DNA of 64,000 nucleotides from Natronomonas salinimetallica (GTDB taxonomy: Archaea > Halobacteriota > Halobacteria > Halobacteriales > Haloarculaceae): contig NZ_JACDNQ010000004.1 in NCBI RefSeq assembly GCF_013839515.1, positions 1 through 64,000 on the forward strand, given 5' to 3'. A program made the position numbers and the translations under genes. Each line of letters starts with the position of its first letter. Position 1 is the stretch's first letter. This document shows, piece after piece, positions 25,355 through 33,964 of this stretch. The notes under the pieces are model-generated. The model was not told the DNA's origin, made no database searches, and was given only the letters and a program-made list of their open reading frames with translations.

Positions 25355-26864
25355 TGTACTCCTCTCTGGACGTCAAGACGGTTCCGGGCGGCGACCGAGT
25401 GGCGTTCAAAAACGCCACGTACAGGCGCTCGCTGCGCCTGTAAACGCCGGTTTCGATCGCGACGTAGGCGACGAGGAACGCGGCCGCGACCACGCCGTGG
25501 ACGGGCGTCAGTTCGGCCGGCGACGTGCCGAGCGGGACGTCCACCAAGAGCCCGTCGATGGTCACGTAGACGGCTGCATAGACCGCGATCGCGGGCAGAA
25601 AGACGAGCGGAACGAGGCCGTACCTGATGGCTGGCGAGAGGGCGGTCGACCCCACGGCGGTCCAGGCGGCGTGGAGCGTCGTCAGGGCGACGAGCCCCGT
25701 CAACAGGAGTCCGCCGTCGAGGCTCGTCCCCTTCCCCGTCAGAACGGCGAACAGTGCGCCGCCCGCGAGTGCGCTCGAGCCGATCACGGCGGCACCGACG
25801 ACGCCGGGGGAGCCGGCCCTCACGTTCTTTTCGAGCGTCGCCGGGCTGGTGTGCTCGACGCGCCCCCCCGCCGAGAGGAACAGGTACGCCTTATAACACC
25901 CGTGGATGAGGAGGTGTGCGATGGCGGCGGCGAAGAACCCGAGTCCGACCTGCATGATCATGAACCCCATCTGGCCGGTCGTCGAACAGCCGAGCCGGCG
26001 CTTGACGTCCGATTGGACCGACTTCAACAGCTTGCCGAGCAGGGCGCTGCCCGCGCCGACGAGTACGACCACGAGCATGAATCCGGGGTCGGCCCCGACC
26101 ACGGGAGCGAACCGCGTCAAAAGGACGCCGCCCGCGTTGACGAACCCGGCGTGCATCAGCGCCGACGCCGGCGTCGGAGCCGTCATCGACGAGAGGAGCC
26201 ACGTGTGAAACGGGATCAGGGCGGATTGTACCATCGCCGCCGCCAACAGCGTACCGGCCGCGAACAGCACGCCCGTCGAGGGGACGGTCCCGAGTGCCGA
26301 CGTGATCCCGGAGACGGTCGTCTCGCCGGTGTGCCACCACAGCGTCGCGAGCGAGACGGTGAGAAACGCACTCCCCGCCAGAAAGTACCGGCGTGCGACG
26401 CTGGCGGCGGCCCGCGCCTGGGGCCACCCACGGACGAGCCCAATAAGATCGGCCATCACGAGCCCCATCGCCAGCCACGCGGCCGCAAACAACACGACGC
26501 TGTCGGCCGCGACCAACAGCGCGACGACGGCGGTGAACGCGAACACGCGCGAAAAGAACCGGGTTCGATGTCGGCTCCCGGCCATATAGCGTCGCGAGTA
26601 GCTGTGGACGACCCCGCTAAAGAACGTCACGGCCACCCACATCACGACGGTCAGCCCGTCGATTCTGAACAGGCCGGCGACCTCCCACGTTCCACCGTTC
26701 CGGATCCGGAACGCGAGCACACCGAGGCTCACGAGCCACAGCGCCCACACGAGCCGGGTCAACGCCCTCGGCACAGCGGACGATGGCGTCCGCGCGTTCT
26801 CGATCCGTCCAACCGTCGTGGGCCGTTCCTGTCCTGTCATCGTTTGATCGGTCGTCTGTACCAC
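25344..26864 (-). CDS. dabB: Inorganic carbon transporter subunit DabB
   Basis: Integral membrane subunit related to NuoL/MrpA proton-conducting proteins; in the DAB complex it couples cation flux to DabA. 506 residues, about 13 membrane helices. PFHTWLLSSMTAPTPASALMHAGFVNAGG is represented by the conserved blocks PFHTWL and APTPASALMHAG, the signature of this superfamily. ATG at 26864; ATG at 26840 is an alternative. Upstream, 26865-26960 is AT-rich and holds the likely promoter; the Lrp-type regulator gene lies 255 nt upstream on the same strand. Confidence 0.9.
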   Translation of the reverse strand: MVQTTDQTMTGQERPTTVGRIENARTPSSAVPRALTRLVWALWLVSLGVLAFRIRNGGTWEVAGLFRIDGLTVVMWVAVTFFSGVVHSYSRRYMAGSRHRTRFFSRVFAFTAVVALLVAADSVVLFAAAWLAMGLVMADLIGLVRGWPQARAAASVARRYFLAGSAFLTVSLATLWWHTGETTVSGITSALGTVPSTGVLFAAGTLLAAAMVQSALIPFHTWLLSSMTAPTPASALMHAGFVNAGGVLLTRFAPVVGADPGFMLVVVLVGAGSALLGKLLKSVQSDVKRRLGCSTTGQMGFMIMQVGLGFFAAAIAHLLIHGCYKAYLFLSAGGRVEHTSPATLEKNVRAGSPGVVGAAVIGSSALAGGALFAVLTGKGTSLDGGLLLTGLVALTTLHAAWTAVGSTALSPAIRYGLVPLVFLPAIAVYAAVYVTIDGLLVDVPLGTSPAELTPVHGVVAAAFLVAYVAIETGVYRRSERLYVAFLNATRSPPGTVLTSREEYNEY

Positions 26865-27119
26865 CCTCTACGAACAGAATGAGTATTAAACTCTTCTATA
26901 TTACCAGATTGGTCTAAAATAGTGCATTATAGAACAGTACGGTTTTTATCGCGCGTGGCCGTCACGGTTTCCAGTACCCACGGCTGGCGGACGTGTCCGG
27001 ACCGTCAAAACGGCCGCCGGGCACACGCTCGAGGACAGCCGTCGGCGTCGAAAGAGCACCTCTCCGCCCCGAGGCCGACCGGACTGACGCTCACCGAGAA
27101 CGCATCACATCGATCCGCA

Positions 27120-27593
27120 TCACTCCTCCGTCTCGGTAGCGAACCCGCCGAACGGCGTCGTCTCGTGGCCCCGGACGAGGACCTCGTCGGCGACGGCCAG
27201 TCCCATATCAAGCAGCTCCTGTGCGACCGGGGTGATGTCGTCGTCGGATTCCCCGACGGCAGTCACGAGGAGGTTCTGTTCGCCCGTCACGAGTTCTTGG
27301 ACCGAGACGACGCCGTCGATGTCCAGGATCTCCGGGACGAGCCCACCCCGTTCCGGGATCGAGGCGGTACAGAACAACAGCATCCGGAGCGGGTATCCCG
27401 ATTGCTGGTAGTCGACCTCGGCGCTGTATCCCTTTATTACGTCCGCGGATTCGAGCCGCTGGATGCGCTTGCGGACGGTGCTGTCGGACGTATCGGTCCG
27501 TTCGGCGATGTCACCCGACGACGTCTTCCGGGCATCCTCCTGTAGCGCGTGTAGGATCGCCCTGTCGACGTCGTCGATGTCCGTCTCGGCCAT
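27120..27593 (-). CDS. Lrp/AsnC-family transcriptional regulator
   Basis: A 157-residue regulator. The N-terminal winged helix (about 5-60) includes DRAILHALQEDARKTSSGDI and STVRKRIQRLESADVIKGY; the C-terminal ligand/oligomerisation domain (about 70-140) follows. Being directly upstream of dabBA in the same direction, it may control the transporter, though amino-acid metabolism is the usual role of the family. The dabB start is separated from it by a non-coding AT-rich gap with its own promoter. Confidence 0.85.
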   Translation of the reverse strand: MAETDIDDVDRAILHALQEDARKTSSGDIAERTDTSDSTVRKRIQRLESADVIKGYSAEVDYQQSGYPLRMLLFCTASIPERGGLVPEILDIDGVVSVQELVTGEQNLLVTAVGESDDDITPVAQELLDMGLAVADEVLVRGHETTPFGGFATETEE

Positions 27594-27679
27594 GCCGGTA
27601 TCTCACACGTCGCCGACAAAGGTGCTTCCCCTCCGGGGGTCGCCCCGGGGAGCGGTGGCCCTCGCGGGCCGCGGTCCGT

Positions 27680-28402
27680 TCAAAAGTCCGTGAGTTTGTC
27701 CTGTCGGAACAGATCCAGTTCGCTCACCATCGACGGCGACCGGGTGGCCGCGAAGACGATCGCCTCGGCGATCTCCTCGGGTTCGGTGACCGACCCCGGT
27801 TCGAACCGCTCGTTGAAACTCTCGCCGTCCTCGGCCCCGAACTCGGTGCGGACCTCCGAGGGATTTATCACGGTTACCGCGACGTCCTCACCGGCCTGCG
27901 CGGAGAGGCTCTTTGCGAAGCCGCGAGTCCACCACTTCGTCGCCGCATAGACGGGGTTGAACGATCGGGGGTACTGTCCGGCGAAACTGCCGAGGAAGAT
28001 CGCCGTCCCACCCGACTCGCGGAGGTGCGGCAGGGCGGCGCGGCTGGTGAAGAACATTCCGTCGGCGTTCGTCTCCATCATCTGGCGGTACTTGTCGGTC
28101 GAGAGGTCCTCGACCGCGCTCCCGCGACCGACCCCGGCGTTGTTCACGAGGACGTCGATCCCGCCGAAGCGCTCGACCGTCTCCTCGATCAGCGCCGTCG
28201 CGGCGTCCTCCTCACGGACGTCGGTTTCGACGGCGAGCGCGTCGGTGTCGAGTCGGTCAGCCAGGGCGGCGATTCGCCCCTCGCTGCGCGCCCCCAATGC
28301 GAGGTTGGCCCCCGCCGCCGCCAGCGCCTCGGCGGTCGCCGCCCCGATCCCGCTGCTCGCTCCCGTGACGATCACCGTCTCGTCTTCGAGCGTCTCGGAC
28401 AT
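27680..28402 (-). CDS. Short-chain dehydrogenase/reductase (SDR)
   Basis: Classical cytosolic SDR of 240 residues: NADP(H)-binding TGASSGIG at 13-20, structural NNAG around 88, catalytic serine in FLGSFAGQ, and the active-site pair Y-x(3)-K in VYAATKWW (about 154-158). Full length for the family; substrate unknown. The ATG at 28402 aligns with the family start; an ATG seven codons upstream is open. Confidence 0.88.
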   Translation of the reverse strand: MSETLEDETVIVTGASSGIGAATAEALAAAGANLALGARSEGRIAALADRLDTDALAVETDVREEDAATALIEETVERFGGIDVLVNNAGVGRGSAVEDLSTDKYRQMMETNADGMFFTSRAALPHLRESGGTAIFLGSFAGQYPRSFNPVYAATKWWTRGFAKSLSAQAGEDVAVTVINPSEVRTEFGAEDGESFNERFEPGSVTEPEEIAEAIVFAATRSPSMVSELDLFRQDKLTDF

Positions 28403-28497
28403 ATCCGTAGACACGGCGGTCACGGTGATAAACGGTTCCGATGCGCTCGGGCGGCCGGAGAGACCGGGCGCTGGCGGACGGGAGACGAGTAGCCGAT

Positions 28498-28813
28498 GAA
28501 TGGTGGACCCGGGGGGTGCCCGGGCCGCTCGATACGGGGAGTCCCGCGTGCCTCCTCCACCCCGCGACCCCGCGGGCGACAGCTGTCCACGGGCCCGCTG
28601 CTCACTTCCGTGCCTGGCGGATTCCCCGTGGTTAACCGCGCCCGAACGTCCCTGCAGACGTCGGCACGCGGACCGCTGCCCTCGCAGGACGAGGCTTCGA
28701 CGTTAGCTTGCGGGGCCCGTACCGGTTGGCCCGGACGTACCCCGGCTTCGGTCCCCGCTAAAGACCATAGCGCGGGTTGTGAGCGGGGCCTAACCGCCCG
28801 ACCTAGTCCATTC
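28498..28813 (-). ncRNA. ffs: Archaeal SRP RNA (7S RNA)
   Basis: The minus strand contains the SRP54-binding helix 8 core GCCAGGCACGGAAGTGAGC near 28601-28625, in a long GC-rich RNA whose ends pair (GAATGG at the 5' end, CCATTC at the 3' end), giving about 316 nt, the archaeal size. A TATA-like box (CTTATGTATC) lies about 25 nt upstream of the inferred start. Boundaries are estimates from the closing helix. Confidence 0.88.
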
Positions 28814-28910
28814 GGGAATACACGGCTGATACATAAGGGTCTTTCGTCTCTATCCCCCACAGTCGGGCGATCGGGGGGCGAGGTCTGAACGCCGAAAGAT
28901 ACCGAACGCG

Positions 28911-29813
28911 TTACTCGTCGGCGACGGGGCCGTCCGCGACCTCGAGGCCGCCGGTGAGCGTCCGGTGCGGGTAGGGGATGTCGATCCCCTCCTCGCCGAA
29001 GCGGGCCTTGACGCGTTCGACGTACTCCCCGCGGGTCTTTACGAAGTCGGCCCGCGAGGGATTCTCGATCCAGATCCGCGACTGGAGGCCGACGGAGGAG
29101 TCACCGAGCTCCGTCAGCCGGACCGACGGATCGGGGTCGTCCATGATTTCCTCGTGGGCGCGGGCCTCCTCGAGGATGATCTCCGTCGCGGCCTCGACGT
29201 CGTCGTCGTAGCCGATGCCGAAGACGAACTTGATTCTGAGCGTGTCGGCGTCGACGGGGTTCTTGACGACGCTGTCGGTGAGCTGGGAGTTCGGAACCGT
29301 CAGAAGCTCGTTGTCGAAGGTCCGGAGCCGGGTGATCCGGAGGCTGATATCCTCGACGACGCCGGAGTTGCCGTCCCACTCGATCCAGTCGCCGATCTTG
29401 AACGGCTTCTCCGTGAAGATAAACACGCCGGCGACGAAGTTCTTCAGGACGTCCTGCATCGCGAAGCCGATCGCGAGCGTCGCGGCGGCGGCGACCGTCG
29501 CGAGCGATCTGAGAAAATCGTCGTAGCCCGCGACTCCGAACGCGATCGTGATACCGACGAACAGGTACAGGATCCAGACCATCTTCCGGATCGGCGCCTT
29601 CGCGTGCCGATCGAGGTCCCGGGCGTTCAGTATCCGCTCGACGATCGGGAGGACGCCCTGTTTGCCGACGGTGTAGAGGATCACGAACGCGGCCGCGAAC
29701 ATCGCCACGCCGATGGCCGTTTCGCCCAGCGGCCCCGCTACTTCGGGTGGGAGACCGACCGATTCGAGCGTCTCACCGAGCCACACACCGATGCCGTTCT
29801 GTAGCGGCGTCAT
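28911..29813 (-). CDS. MscS-family mechanosensitive channel
   Basis: Small-conductance mechanosensitive channel that vents solutes on hypo-osmotic shock, 300 residues. Three membrane helices (about 30-52, 75-97 and 103-130); the third is the glycine/alanine-rich pore helix LATVAAAATLAIGFAMQDVLKNF. The beta domain carries FKIGDWIEW and TVPNSQLTDSVVKN, typical of MscS, and the cytoplasmic alpha/beta domain completes it. Its ATG overlaps the stop of the YhbY-like gene by one base (TAATG), so the two are co-transcribed. Confidence 0.93.
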   Translation of the reverse strand: MTPLQNGIGVWLGETLESVGLPPEVAGPLGETAIGVAMFAAAFVILYTVGKQGVLPIVERILNARDLDRHAKAPIRKMVWILYLFVGITIAFGVAGYDDFLRSLATVAAAATLAIGFAMQDVLKNFVAGVFIFTEKPFKIGDWIEWDGNSGVVEDISLRITRLRTFDNELLTVPNSQLTDSVVKNPVDADTLRIKFVFGIGYDDDVEAATEIILEEARAHEEIMDDPDPSVRLTELGDSSVGLQSRIWIENPSRADFVKTRGEYVERVKARFGEEGIDIPYPHRTLTGGLEVADGPVADE

Positions 29814-30058
29814 TATTTGTAGACGGCCGTGTGTCCGCGGGTGTCCACGAGGTCCGCACCGGTCCGCTCGGCGAGGGCCTCGGCCAACGCGTCCGTCGAG
29901 GTGTCGCCACGCGCCGCCCGGAGGAATTTCACCTTCACGAGGCCTCGGTCGGCCAGTTGATCCGACAGTTCGTCGACGACCGGGTCGAGACCGGACTTAC
30001 CGACCCAGACAGTTACTTCGAGGTCGTGTATCCGGGACATTGTGTCTTCGTTCGGCAT
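29813..30058 (-). CDS. YhbY-like (CRM domain) RNA-binding protein
   Basis: An 81-residue single CRM/YhbY domain protein: VTVWVGKSGLDPVVDELSDQ at the start and VKVKFLRAARG in the middle, with DTRGHTAVYK at the end. Such proteins bind ribosomal RNA or RNase P-type RNPs. The TATA box TTTTTATAATC at about 30077-30087 would put the transcript start at the ATG 30058, so this start is chosen over ATGs at 30067 and 30040. Confidence 0.8.
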   Translation of the reverse strand: MPNEDTMSRIHDLEVTVWVGKSGLDPVVDELSDQLADRGLVKVKFLRAARGDTSTDALAEALAERTGADLVDTRGHTAVYK

Positions 30059-30127
30059 ACCCCTCATTCAGCCGCAGATTATAAAAAGCTGACACACGAG
30101 CGGCCCCCGACTCCGGGCGGGGGACTC

Positions 30128-30237
30128 ATACTGGTGGACGAAATCAAATGAAACCGACTCACGAGTGATCCGCCGTTCGCTCCGTCGAACGGCGTGATCC
30201 TCGTGCGTCGTGTGTACATTCTTTTGTTCGTCAGTAT
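30128..30237. mobile_element. 110-bp MITE-like element, copy 1
   Basis: A 110-bp sequence beginning ATACTGGTGGACGAA and ending CGTCAGTAT, with imperfect terminal inverted repeats (ATACTG/CAGTAT) and an internal hairpin GCCGTTCG-CTCCGT-CGAACGGC. A near-identical copy lies at 62585-62693. No coding capacity. Repetition plus terminal inverted repeats suggest a non-autonomous transposable element; a conserved small RNA or 3'-end element is the alternative. Confidence 0.7.
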
Positions 30238-30238
30238 A

Positions 30239-30347
30239 ATACTGTCGGACGTCCGTTCGTGAACGTCCGGCTCGGTCCATGTCCAAACCGCCGGTCGAAC
30301 GTGCGTGTCGAGTACCCCGCGATTCGAGTCGGTACGTCCGACAGTAT
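30239..30347. repeat. Inverted-repeat element downstream of the RNase P protein gene
   Basis: Perfect 14-bp inverted repeats (ATACTGTCGGACGT at 30239-30252 and its complement at 30334-30347) enclose about 80 bp. It abuts copy 1 of the MITE-like element on one side and the TGA stop of the RNase P protein gene on the other. Same ATACTG terminus, different interior. Confidence 0.7.
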
Positions 30348-30619
30348 CAGTACGGATACCGCGCCTGCTCCCCACAATCGCAGGTCACGACGACGTGTCC
30401 CGACCTGGTTCGGACGCGGGCCGTCCGTCCCGGGACGAGATATCGATCACAACGGTCACAGGTGAACCGCTTGAACCGTTTCGGCAACGGGAGCCGGTTT
30501 CGTTCCGCGATTCGGCGTGCCCGACGGACGTACCGGCGGGCAAGATCCGGCTCGCCGGAGCGGGCCGCTCGCCGCGCTAGTTCTTCCAACCGGACGATGC
30601 GCTCCTCGGCGACGGTCAC
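30347..30619 (-). CDS. rnp4: Ribonuclease P protein component 4 (Rpp21 family)
   Basis: Protein subunit of archaeal RNase P, which trims tRNA 5' ends. 90 residues: two N-terminal helices (AEERIVRLEELARRAA) and RRARRIAERNRLPLPKRFKR, then a zinc ribbon with FTCDRCDRYLVPG and VVTCDCGEQARYPY supplying four cysteines. The GTG at 30619 matches the family start; the longer open frame upstream is shadow. Its RNA partner is at 38693-39126. Confidence 0.92.
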   Translation of the reverse strand: MTVAEERIVRLEELARRAARSGEPDLARRYVRRARRIAERNRLPLPKRFKRFTCDRCDRYLVPGRTARVRTRSGHVVVTCDCGEQARYPY

Positions 30620-30682
30620 GCTACGTGGATTTCCGGGCAGCGCACAAAGGCGTTCTGTAACGGGGCGGGACGTCCCGCCTCG

Positions 30683-30758
30683 TACTGCTGGCTGTCCCCA
30701 TCGCACGCGAGCCGCGACCCCGGGGACGCCATTCGGTCGCAACGGACAGCCAGCAGTA
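30683..30758. repeat. Inverted-repeat element after the DUF5811-like gene
   Basis: Perfect 15-bp inverted repeats (TACTGCTGGCTGTCC at 30683-30697, complement at 30744-30758) enclose 46 bp. Its right edge abuts the TGA stop of the DUF5811-like gene, giving TGATACTG as in the other two cases. A separate perfect palindrome, GGCGGGACGTCCCGCC, lies at 30664-30679. One or both may act as terminators. Confidence 0.7.
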
Positions 30759-31097
30759 TCAGCTCGCGGAGCTGTGAGTGTCGCGGGCGGCGTGTTTGGC
30801 CTCGAGGACGGCCCCGGCGGCGAGATCACGGGCCAGCGTCTCGACGTCGGCGTCCCCGTCGGCCTCGGCGTCGAGCCCCGTGGACACGACCGACCCGGCC
30901 GGCGGCTGGACCGCGACCGTCGCCTGGAGCGCGCCGTCGTCGTCGGAGATTTCGCCGCCGACGACGAACTCGTCCGAGAGCAGTTCCCGGGTCGACGCCG
31001 CCACGCGTATCAGGTCCTGACGGAGGAGGCGTCGGTGCTCGGGCGTCACCTCGGCGTCGGGGGTCGGCGAGCCGGCGTATGGCGTGTTTCCGTGCAT
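30759..31097 (-). CDS. Haloarchaeal protein, DUF5811-like
   Basis: A 112-residue protein starting MHGNTPYAGSPTPDAEVTPE with the conserved blocks RRLLRQDLIRVAASTRELL, DEFVVGGEIS and ATVAVQPPAGSVVS, matching a haloarchaea-only family (DUF5811 by recollection). Soluble, acidic, function unknown. It precedes the RNase P protein gene in the same direction. Confidence 0.75.
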   Translation of the reverse strand: MHGNTPYAGSPTPDAEVTPEHRRLLRQDLIRVAASTRELLSDEFVVGGEISDDDGALQATVAVQPPAGSVVSTGLDAEADGDADVETLARDLAAGAVLEAKHAARDTHSSAS

Positions 31098-31168
31098 TGA
31101 ACGGGTCCGGATACAGCGTACGCGAATAAAAAGCCGTCGGCCACTGTGAGAGGCGACATCGAGCCGGG

Positions 31169-31648
31169 CTACAACAGCGGGGTGCTCTCCCCGTAGACCG
31201 CGAGAACGACGGCCGCCGTGTACCGGTCCGGGTCCGGGTTGGCGATGACCACCTCCCGGCCAGTCTCACCGAAGGCCCACTCGCGGAGCTCCCGGCCGGC
31301 GGCGAGTCCGCGTTCGACCCGCTCGGACACCCCCTCGGGATCGGTCCCGGAGGACTCATAAAAGATCCCCGGTCCCTCGGGCACCCTGTCCCATCCGATG
31401 CTCGCAACGGCCCGGTCGGGGCGGTCGGGACCGACGGTCGCCCGCCCCTCGACGACGGTCAGTCGCTCGCCGGCGGGACCGAGATCCGGCGCGTCGCCGA
31501 CGACCTCGATGGTCGCGTTCGCCGGCACGACCGACGAGACTGACACGAGGTTGTAGTTGTGGACGTTCCCGTCCGCGAGCGCGGCGTCGTACGCGGCCAT
31601 CGCGGTCGGGCCGCTCCCGGTTCCACGGACGATTCGGATGGTACCCAT
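31169..31648 (-). CDS. Pyruvoyl-dependent arginine decarboxylase
   Basis: Makes agmatine from arginine; in archaea agmatine is needed for agmatidine in the tRNA-Ile that reads AUA, and for polyamines. The 159-residue proenzyme MGTIRIVRGTGSGPTAMAAY has the self-cleavage site in NLVSVSSVVPANA (Ser38-Ser39), where the second serine becomes the pyruvoyl group. The ATG at 31648 is the family start; the longer frame upstream belongs to no gene. Full length. Confidence 0.92.
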   Translation of the reverse strand: MGTIRIVRGTGSGPTAMAAYDAALADGNVHNYNLVSVSSVVPANATIEVVGDAPDLGPAGERLTVVEGRATVGPDRPDRAVASIGWDRVPEGPGIFYESSGTDPEGVSERVERGLAAGRELREWAFGETGREVVIANPDPDRYTAAVVLAVYGESTPLL

Positions 31649-31709
31649 CGCTCGGAGATGGGTGATCGACGAATAAAAACGCCGGGATACCGCCGGGGCG
31701 AGAGCCGGG

Positions 31710-32768
31710 TTAGCTCCCGGCCGACTCCTTGTCGAGCCCCGCCGAGTCGATGTCCTCGCCGCCGACCGACGAGCGCAGCGCGTCCATCCCGTCGTCGCCG
31801 TCGATGCCGAAGTCGCCGGCGTACAGCTCCTGGACGCGTTCGTACTCCGCATCCGAGAGCGCGGCCACGTCGCTCGCGGCGGCCCACTCGTCGATGTCCT
31901 CGCGGGTCCGAAACGTCGGCGTGACCGTCCCAACGGCGTCGTGATACAGAAGCCACTGGAGGGCCGCCTGGGACATCGTCCGTTCGCCGTCCGCCTCCAG
32001 AAACCGGAGTGTCTCGAGTTTTTCCCAGCCCGTCTCGTACCACTCGTCGGGGCGGTACGCGCGGTGGTCGCCCTCGCCGAGTTCCGTCTCCGGGCGCACC
32101 TGCTCGTTCAACAGCCCCGAGGAGTGCGGAACGCGGGGAATGAGACTCGTCGTGGAGCCGGTCCGTTCGATCGTTTCGAGGAAGTGGCCGCCGACCTCCT
32201 GTTCGAAGGCGTTCCAGACGAGTTGGACGGCATCGAACTCCTCTTCGATCGCCATATCGCCCTCGGCGAGCCAGCCGATCGAGGGGCCGAGCGCCCAGCC
32301 GACGGCGTCGATACGACCCTCCTCTTTCAGTTCGTCGAGAAACGCCAAGACGTCATTGTCGACTTCCTCGACGTTCGCGTTGTGTAACTGGAGGACGTCG
32401 ATCCGGTCGAGGCCGAGCCGGTCGAGCGACCGCTCGAAGGCCTCCTCGAGATACGCCCGGTTCATCTCCTTCGGCAACTCGCCGTGGCCCGCCTGGGGGT
32501 TGTTATAGAAGTCGTACCCGATCTTCGTCGCGACGGTGACCTCGTCGCGGACGCCCTCCAGGGCCCGGCCGATGAGCTTCTCGGACGCGCCGTGGCCGTA
32601 TACGTCGCCCGTATCGAAGTAGGTGATCCCCTGATCGATCGCATACCGGACCATGTCGACGGCCTCCTCGTCGCTTCTGTCGACCCACCAGTCGCTGCCG
32701 ACGACCCACGCGCCGAAGCCGATCTCCGAAACCTCGACGCCAGAGGTCCCGAGCGTTCGGTAGTTCAT
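31710..32768 (-). CDS. Aldo/keto reductase
   Basis: NADPH-dependent oxidoreductase with a TIM-barrel fold, 352 residues. Catalytic tetrad positions are visible: D and Y in YFDTGDVYGHGASEKLIG, K in VATKIGYD, H in VLQLHNANV. The cofactor-binding end of the barrel is TVTPTFRTREDI. Full length, cytosolic; substrate not predictable. Starts with ATG at 32768. Confidence 0.9.
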   Translation of the reverse strand: MNYRTLGTSGVEVSEIGFGAWVVGSDWWVDRSDEEAVDMVRYAIDQGITYFDTGDVYGHGASEKLIGRALEGVRDEVTVATKIGYDFYNNPQAGHGELPKEMNRAYLEEAFERSLDRLGLDRIDVLQLHNANVEEVDNDVLAFLDELKEEGRIDAVGWALGPSIGWLAEGDMAIEEEFDAVQLVWNAFEQEVGGHFLETIERTGSTTSLIPRVPHSSGLLNEQVRPETELGEGDHRAYRPDEWYETGWEKLETLRFLEADGERTMSQAALQWLLYHDAVGTVTPTFRTREDIDEWAAASDVAALSDAEYERVQELYAGDFGIDGDDGMDALRSSVGGEDIDSAGLDKESAGS

Positions 32769-32961
32769 TATGTATCCTCGTTTGTGTTTTGATCCACTTA
32801 TCCCTCGCGGTCCGTTCTGCGACACCGGCGTGGACGGAGCCGGACCGCGGCCAGTATTACCGTTTGCACGGGGATCCAGAAACGTATATACGACCCCGCA
32901 TCGGTCGTGTGCGCCGCTCACAACAGCAACCCCTAACAACCACGCCGCCCTGAACGCTGGT

Positions 32962-33867
32962 ATGACGAAGCGTCACGTCTCGTTGCCGGCCGACGCCGAG
33001 GACGGCCTCGGTGCCTTCATCGAGGAGGTCGACAGCCGGCTTTCGGGCGAGGAGGACACCTGTGCGGTCGTCGAGGACGTTCTCGTCGACCTCCACGGCG
33101 ACCGTCGCGCGTACGAACGATGGCAGGCCGGGGCGGACGTCTCCGCCGCCGAGCGGGTCCGACTCCAGGGATACGATCCCTGTAACGCGACGCTCGAAAG
33201 CGAGTACTACGCCGAGAAGGACGAGGAAGCCTTCGAGCGCTCGAAACACCTCCAGTGGCTCTGGCGGCAGTTCGACGCCACGCCGATGGCCGACAACGTC
33301 GAGTTCGCGCTGCGGTTTCGCCGGATGCTCGCCGATCACCTCTTTGCGGAGTGTGGCGACGGCTGTCGGTTCTTCAAAGGAATCACCTTCACCTACGGCC
33401 ACAACATCTCCGTCGGCGACAACGTCGTCGTCCACGACGAGGTCCACCTCGACGACCGCGGGACGCTGTCGATCGGCGACCGCGTCTCCGTATCGGACGG
33501 CGTCCACGTCTACAGCCACGACCACGACATCGTCGATCAGACCGAAGTCGACAACTATCGCACGATCGTCGAGGACGACGTCCGTATCACCTTCGATGCG
33601 ATGATCAGAGCCGGCTGTCGGGTCGGCGAGAACTCGATCGTCGGCGCTCGCAGCGTCGTCCAATCGGACGTGCCCGCCCACCACGTCGTCGTGGGCCAGC
33701 CCGCCACGAGCGTCCGGATCAAACCCGGCTGGGAGGACGCCGCCGAACCGCTGGACGGTGATCACCCGGACGGGCGGGCCGGCCGGCGACTCGAGTACGA
33801 CCTCCCCGAGGACCTCGAACAGTTCGACGAGTTCCAACGGGACCTGCGTCCACCAGCGGGCCGATAG
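32962..33867 (+). CDS. Hexapeptide-repeat acyltransferase
   Basis: A 301-residue left-handed beta-helix acetyltransferase of the maltose/galactoside O-acetyltransferase type. Residues about 45-115 form the N-terminal helical cap; hexapeptide turns run from about 130 to 255 (FTYGHNISVGDNVVVHDEVH and GDRVSVSDGVHVYSHDH). The catalytic histidine is probably in VYSHDHDI. It is longer than MaaA-type enzymes owing to N-terminal and C-terminal (DLPEDLEQFDEF) extensions. Substrate unknown, possibly a surface sugar. Confidence 0.85.
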   Translation: MTKRHVSLPADAEDGLGAFIEEVDSRLSGEEDTCAVVEDVLVDLHGDRRAYERWQAGADVSAAERVRLQGYDPCNATLESEYYAEKDEEAFERSKHLQWLWRQFDATPMADNVEFALRFRRMLADHLFAECGDGCRFFKGITFTYGHNISVGDNVVVHDEVHLDDRGTLSIGDRVSVSDGVHVYSHDHDIVDQTEVDNYRTIVEDDVRITFDAMIRAGCRVGENSIVGARSVVQSDVPAHHVVVGQPATSVRIKPGWEDAAEPLDGDHPDGRAGRRLEYDLPEDLEQFDEFQRDLRPPAGR

Positions 33868-33964
33868 GGCGTTCTGCAACCGCTCGGTCAGGCCCAGTCG
33901 CTGTACCGTCGGGAGCCGAGGAGGATCCCCCAAACGCCCTCTCGTCCACCGCGTTGCCACTCAA

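Noticed and set aside
28420..28860. Protein-coding frames over the 28.4-28.9 kb gap
   Set aside because: The region is the SRP RNA gene with its helix 8 core; the frames are arginine/proline-rich shadows.
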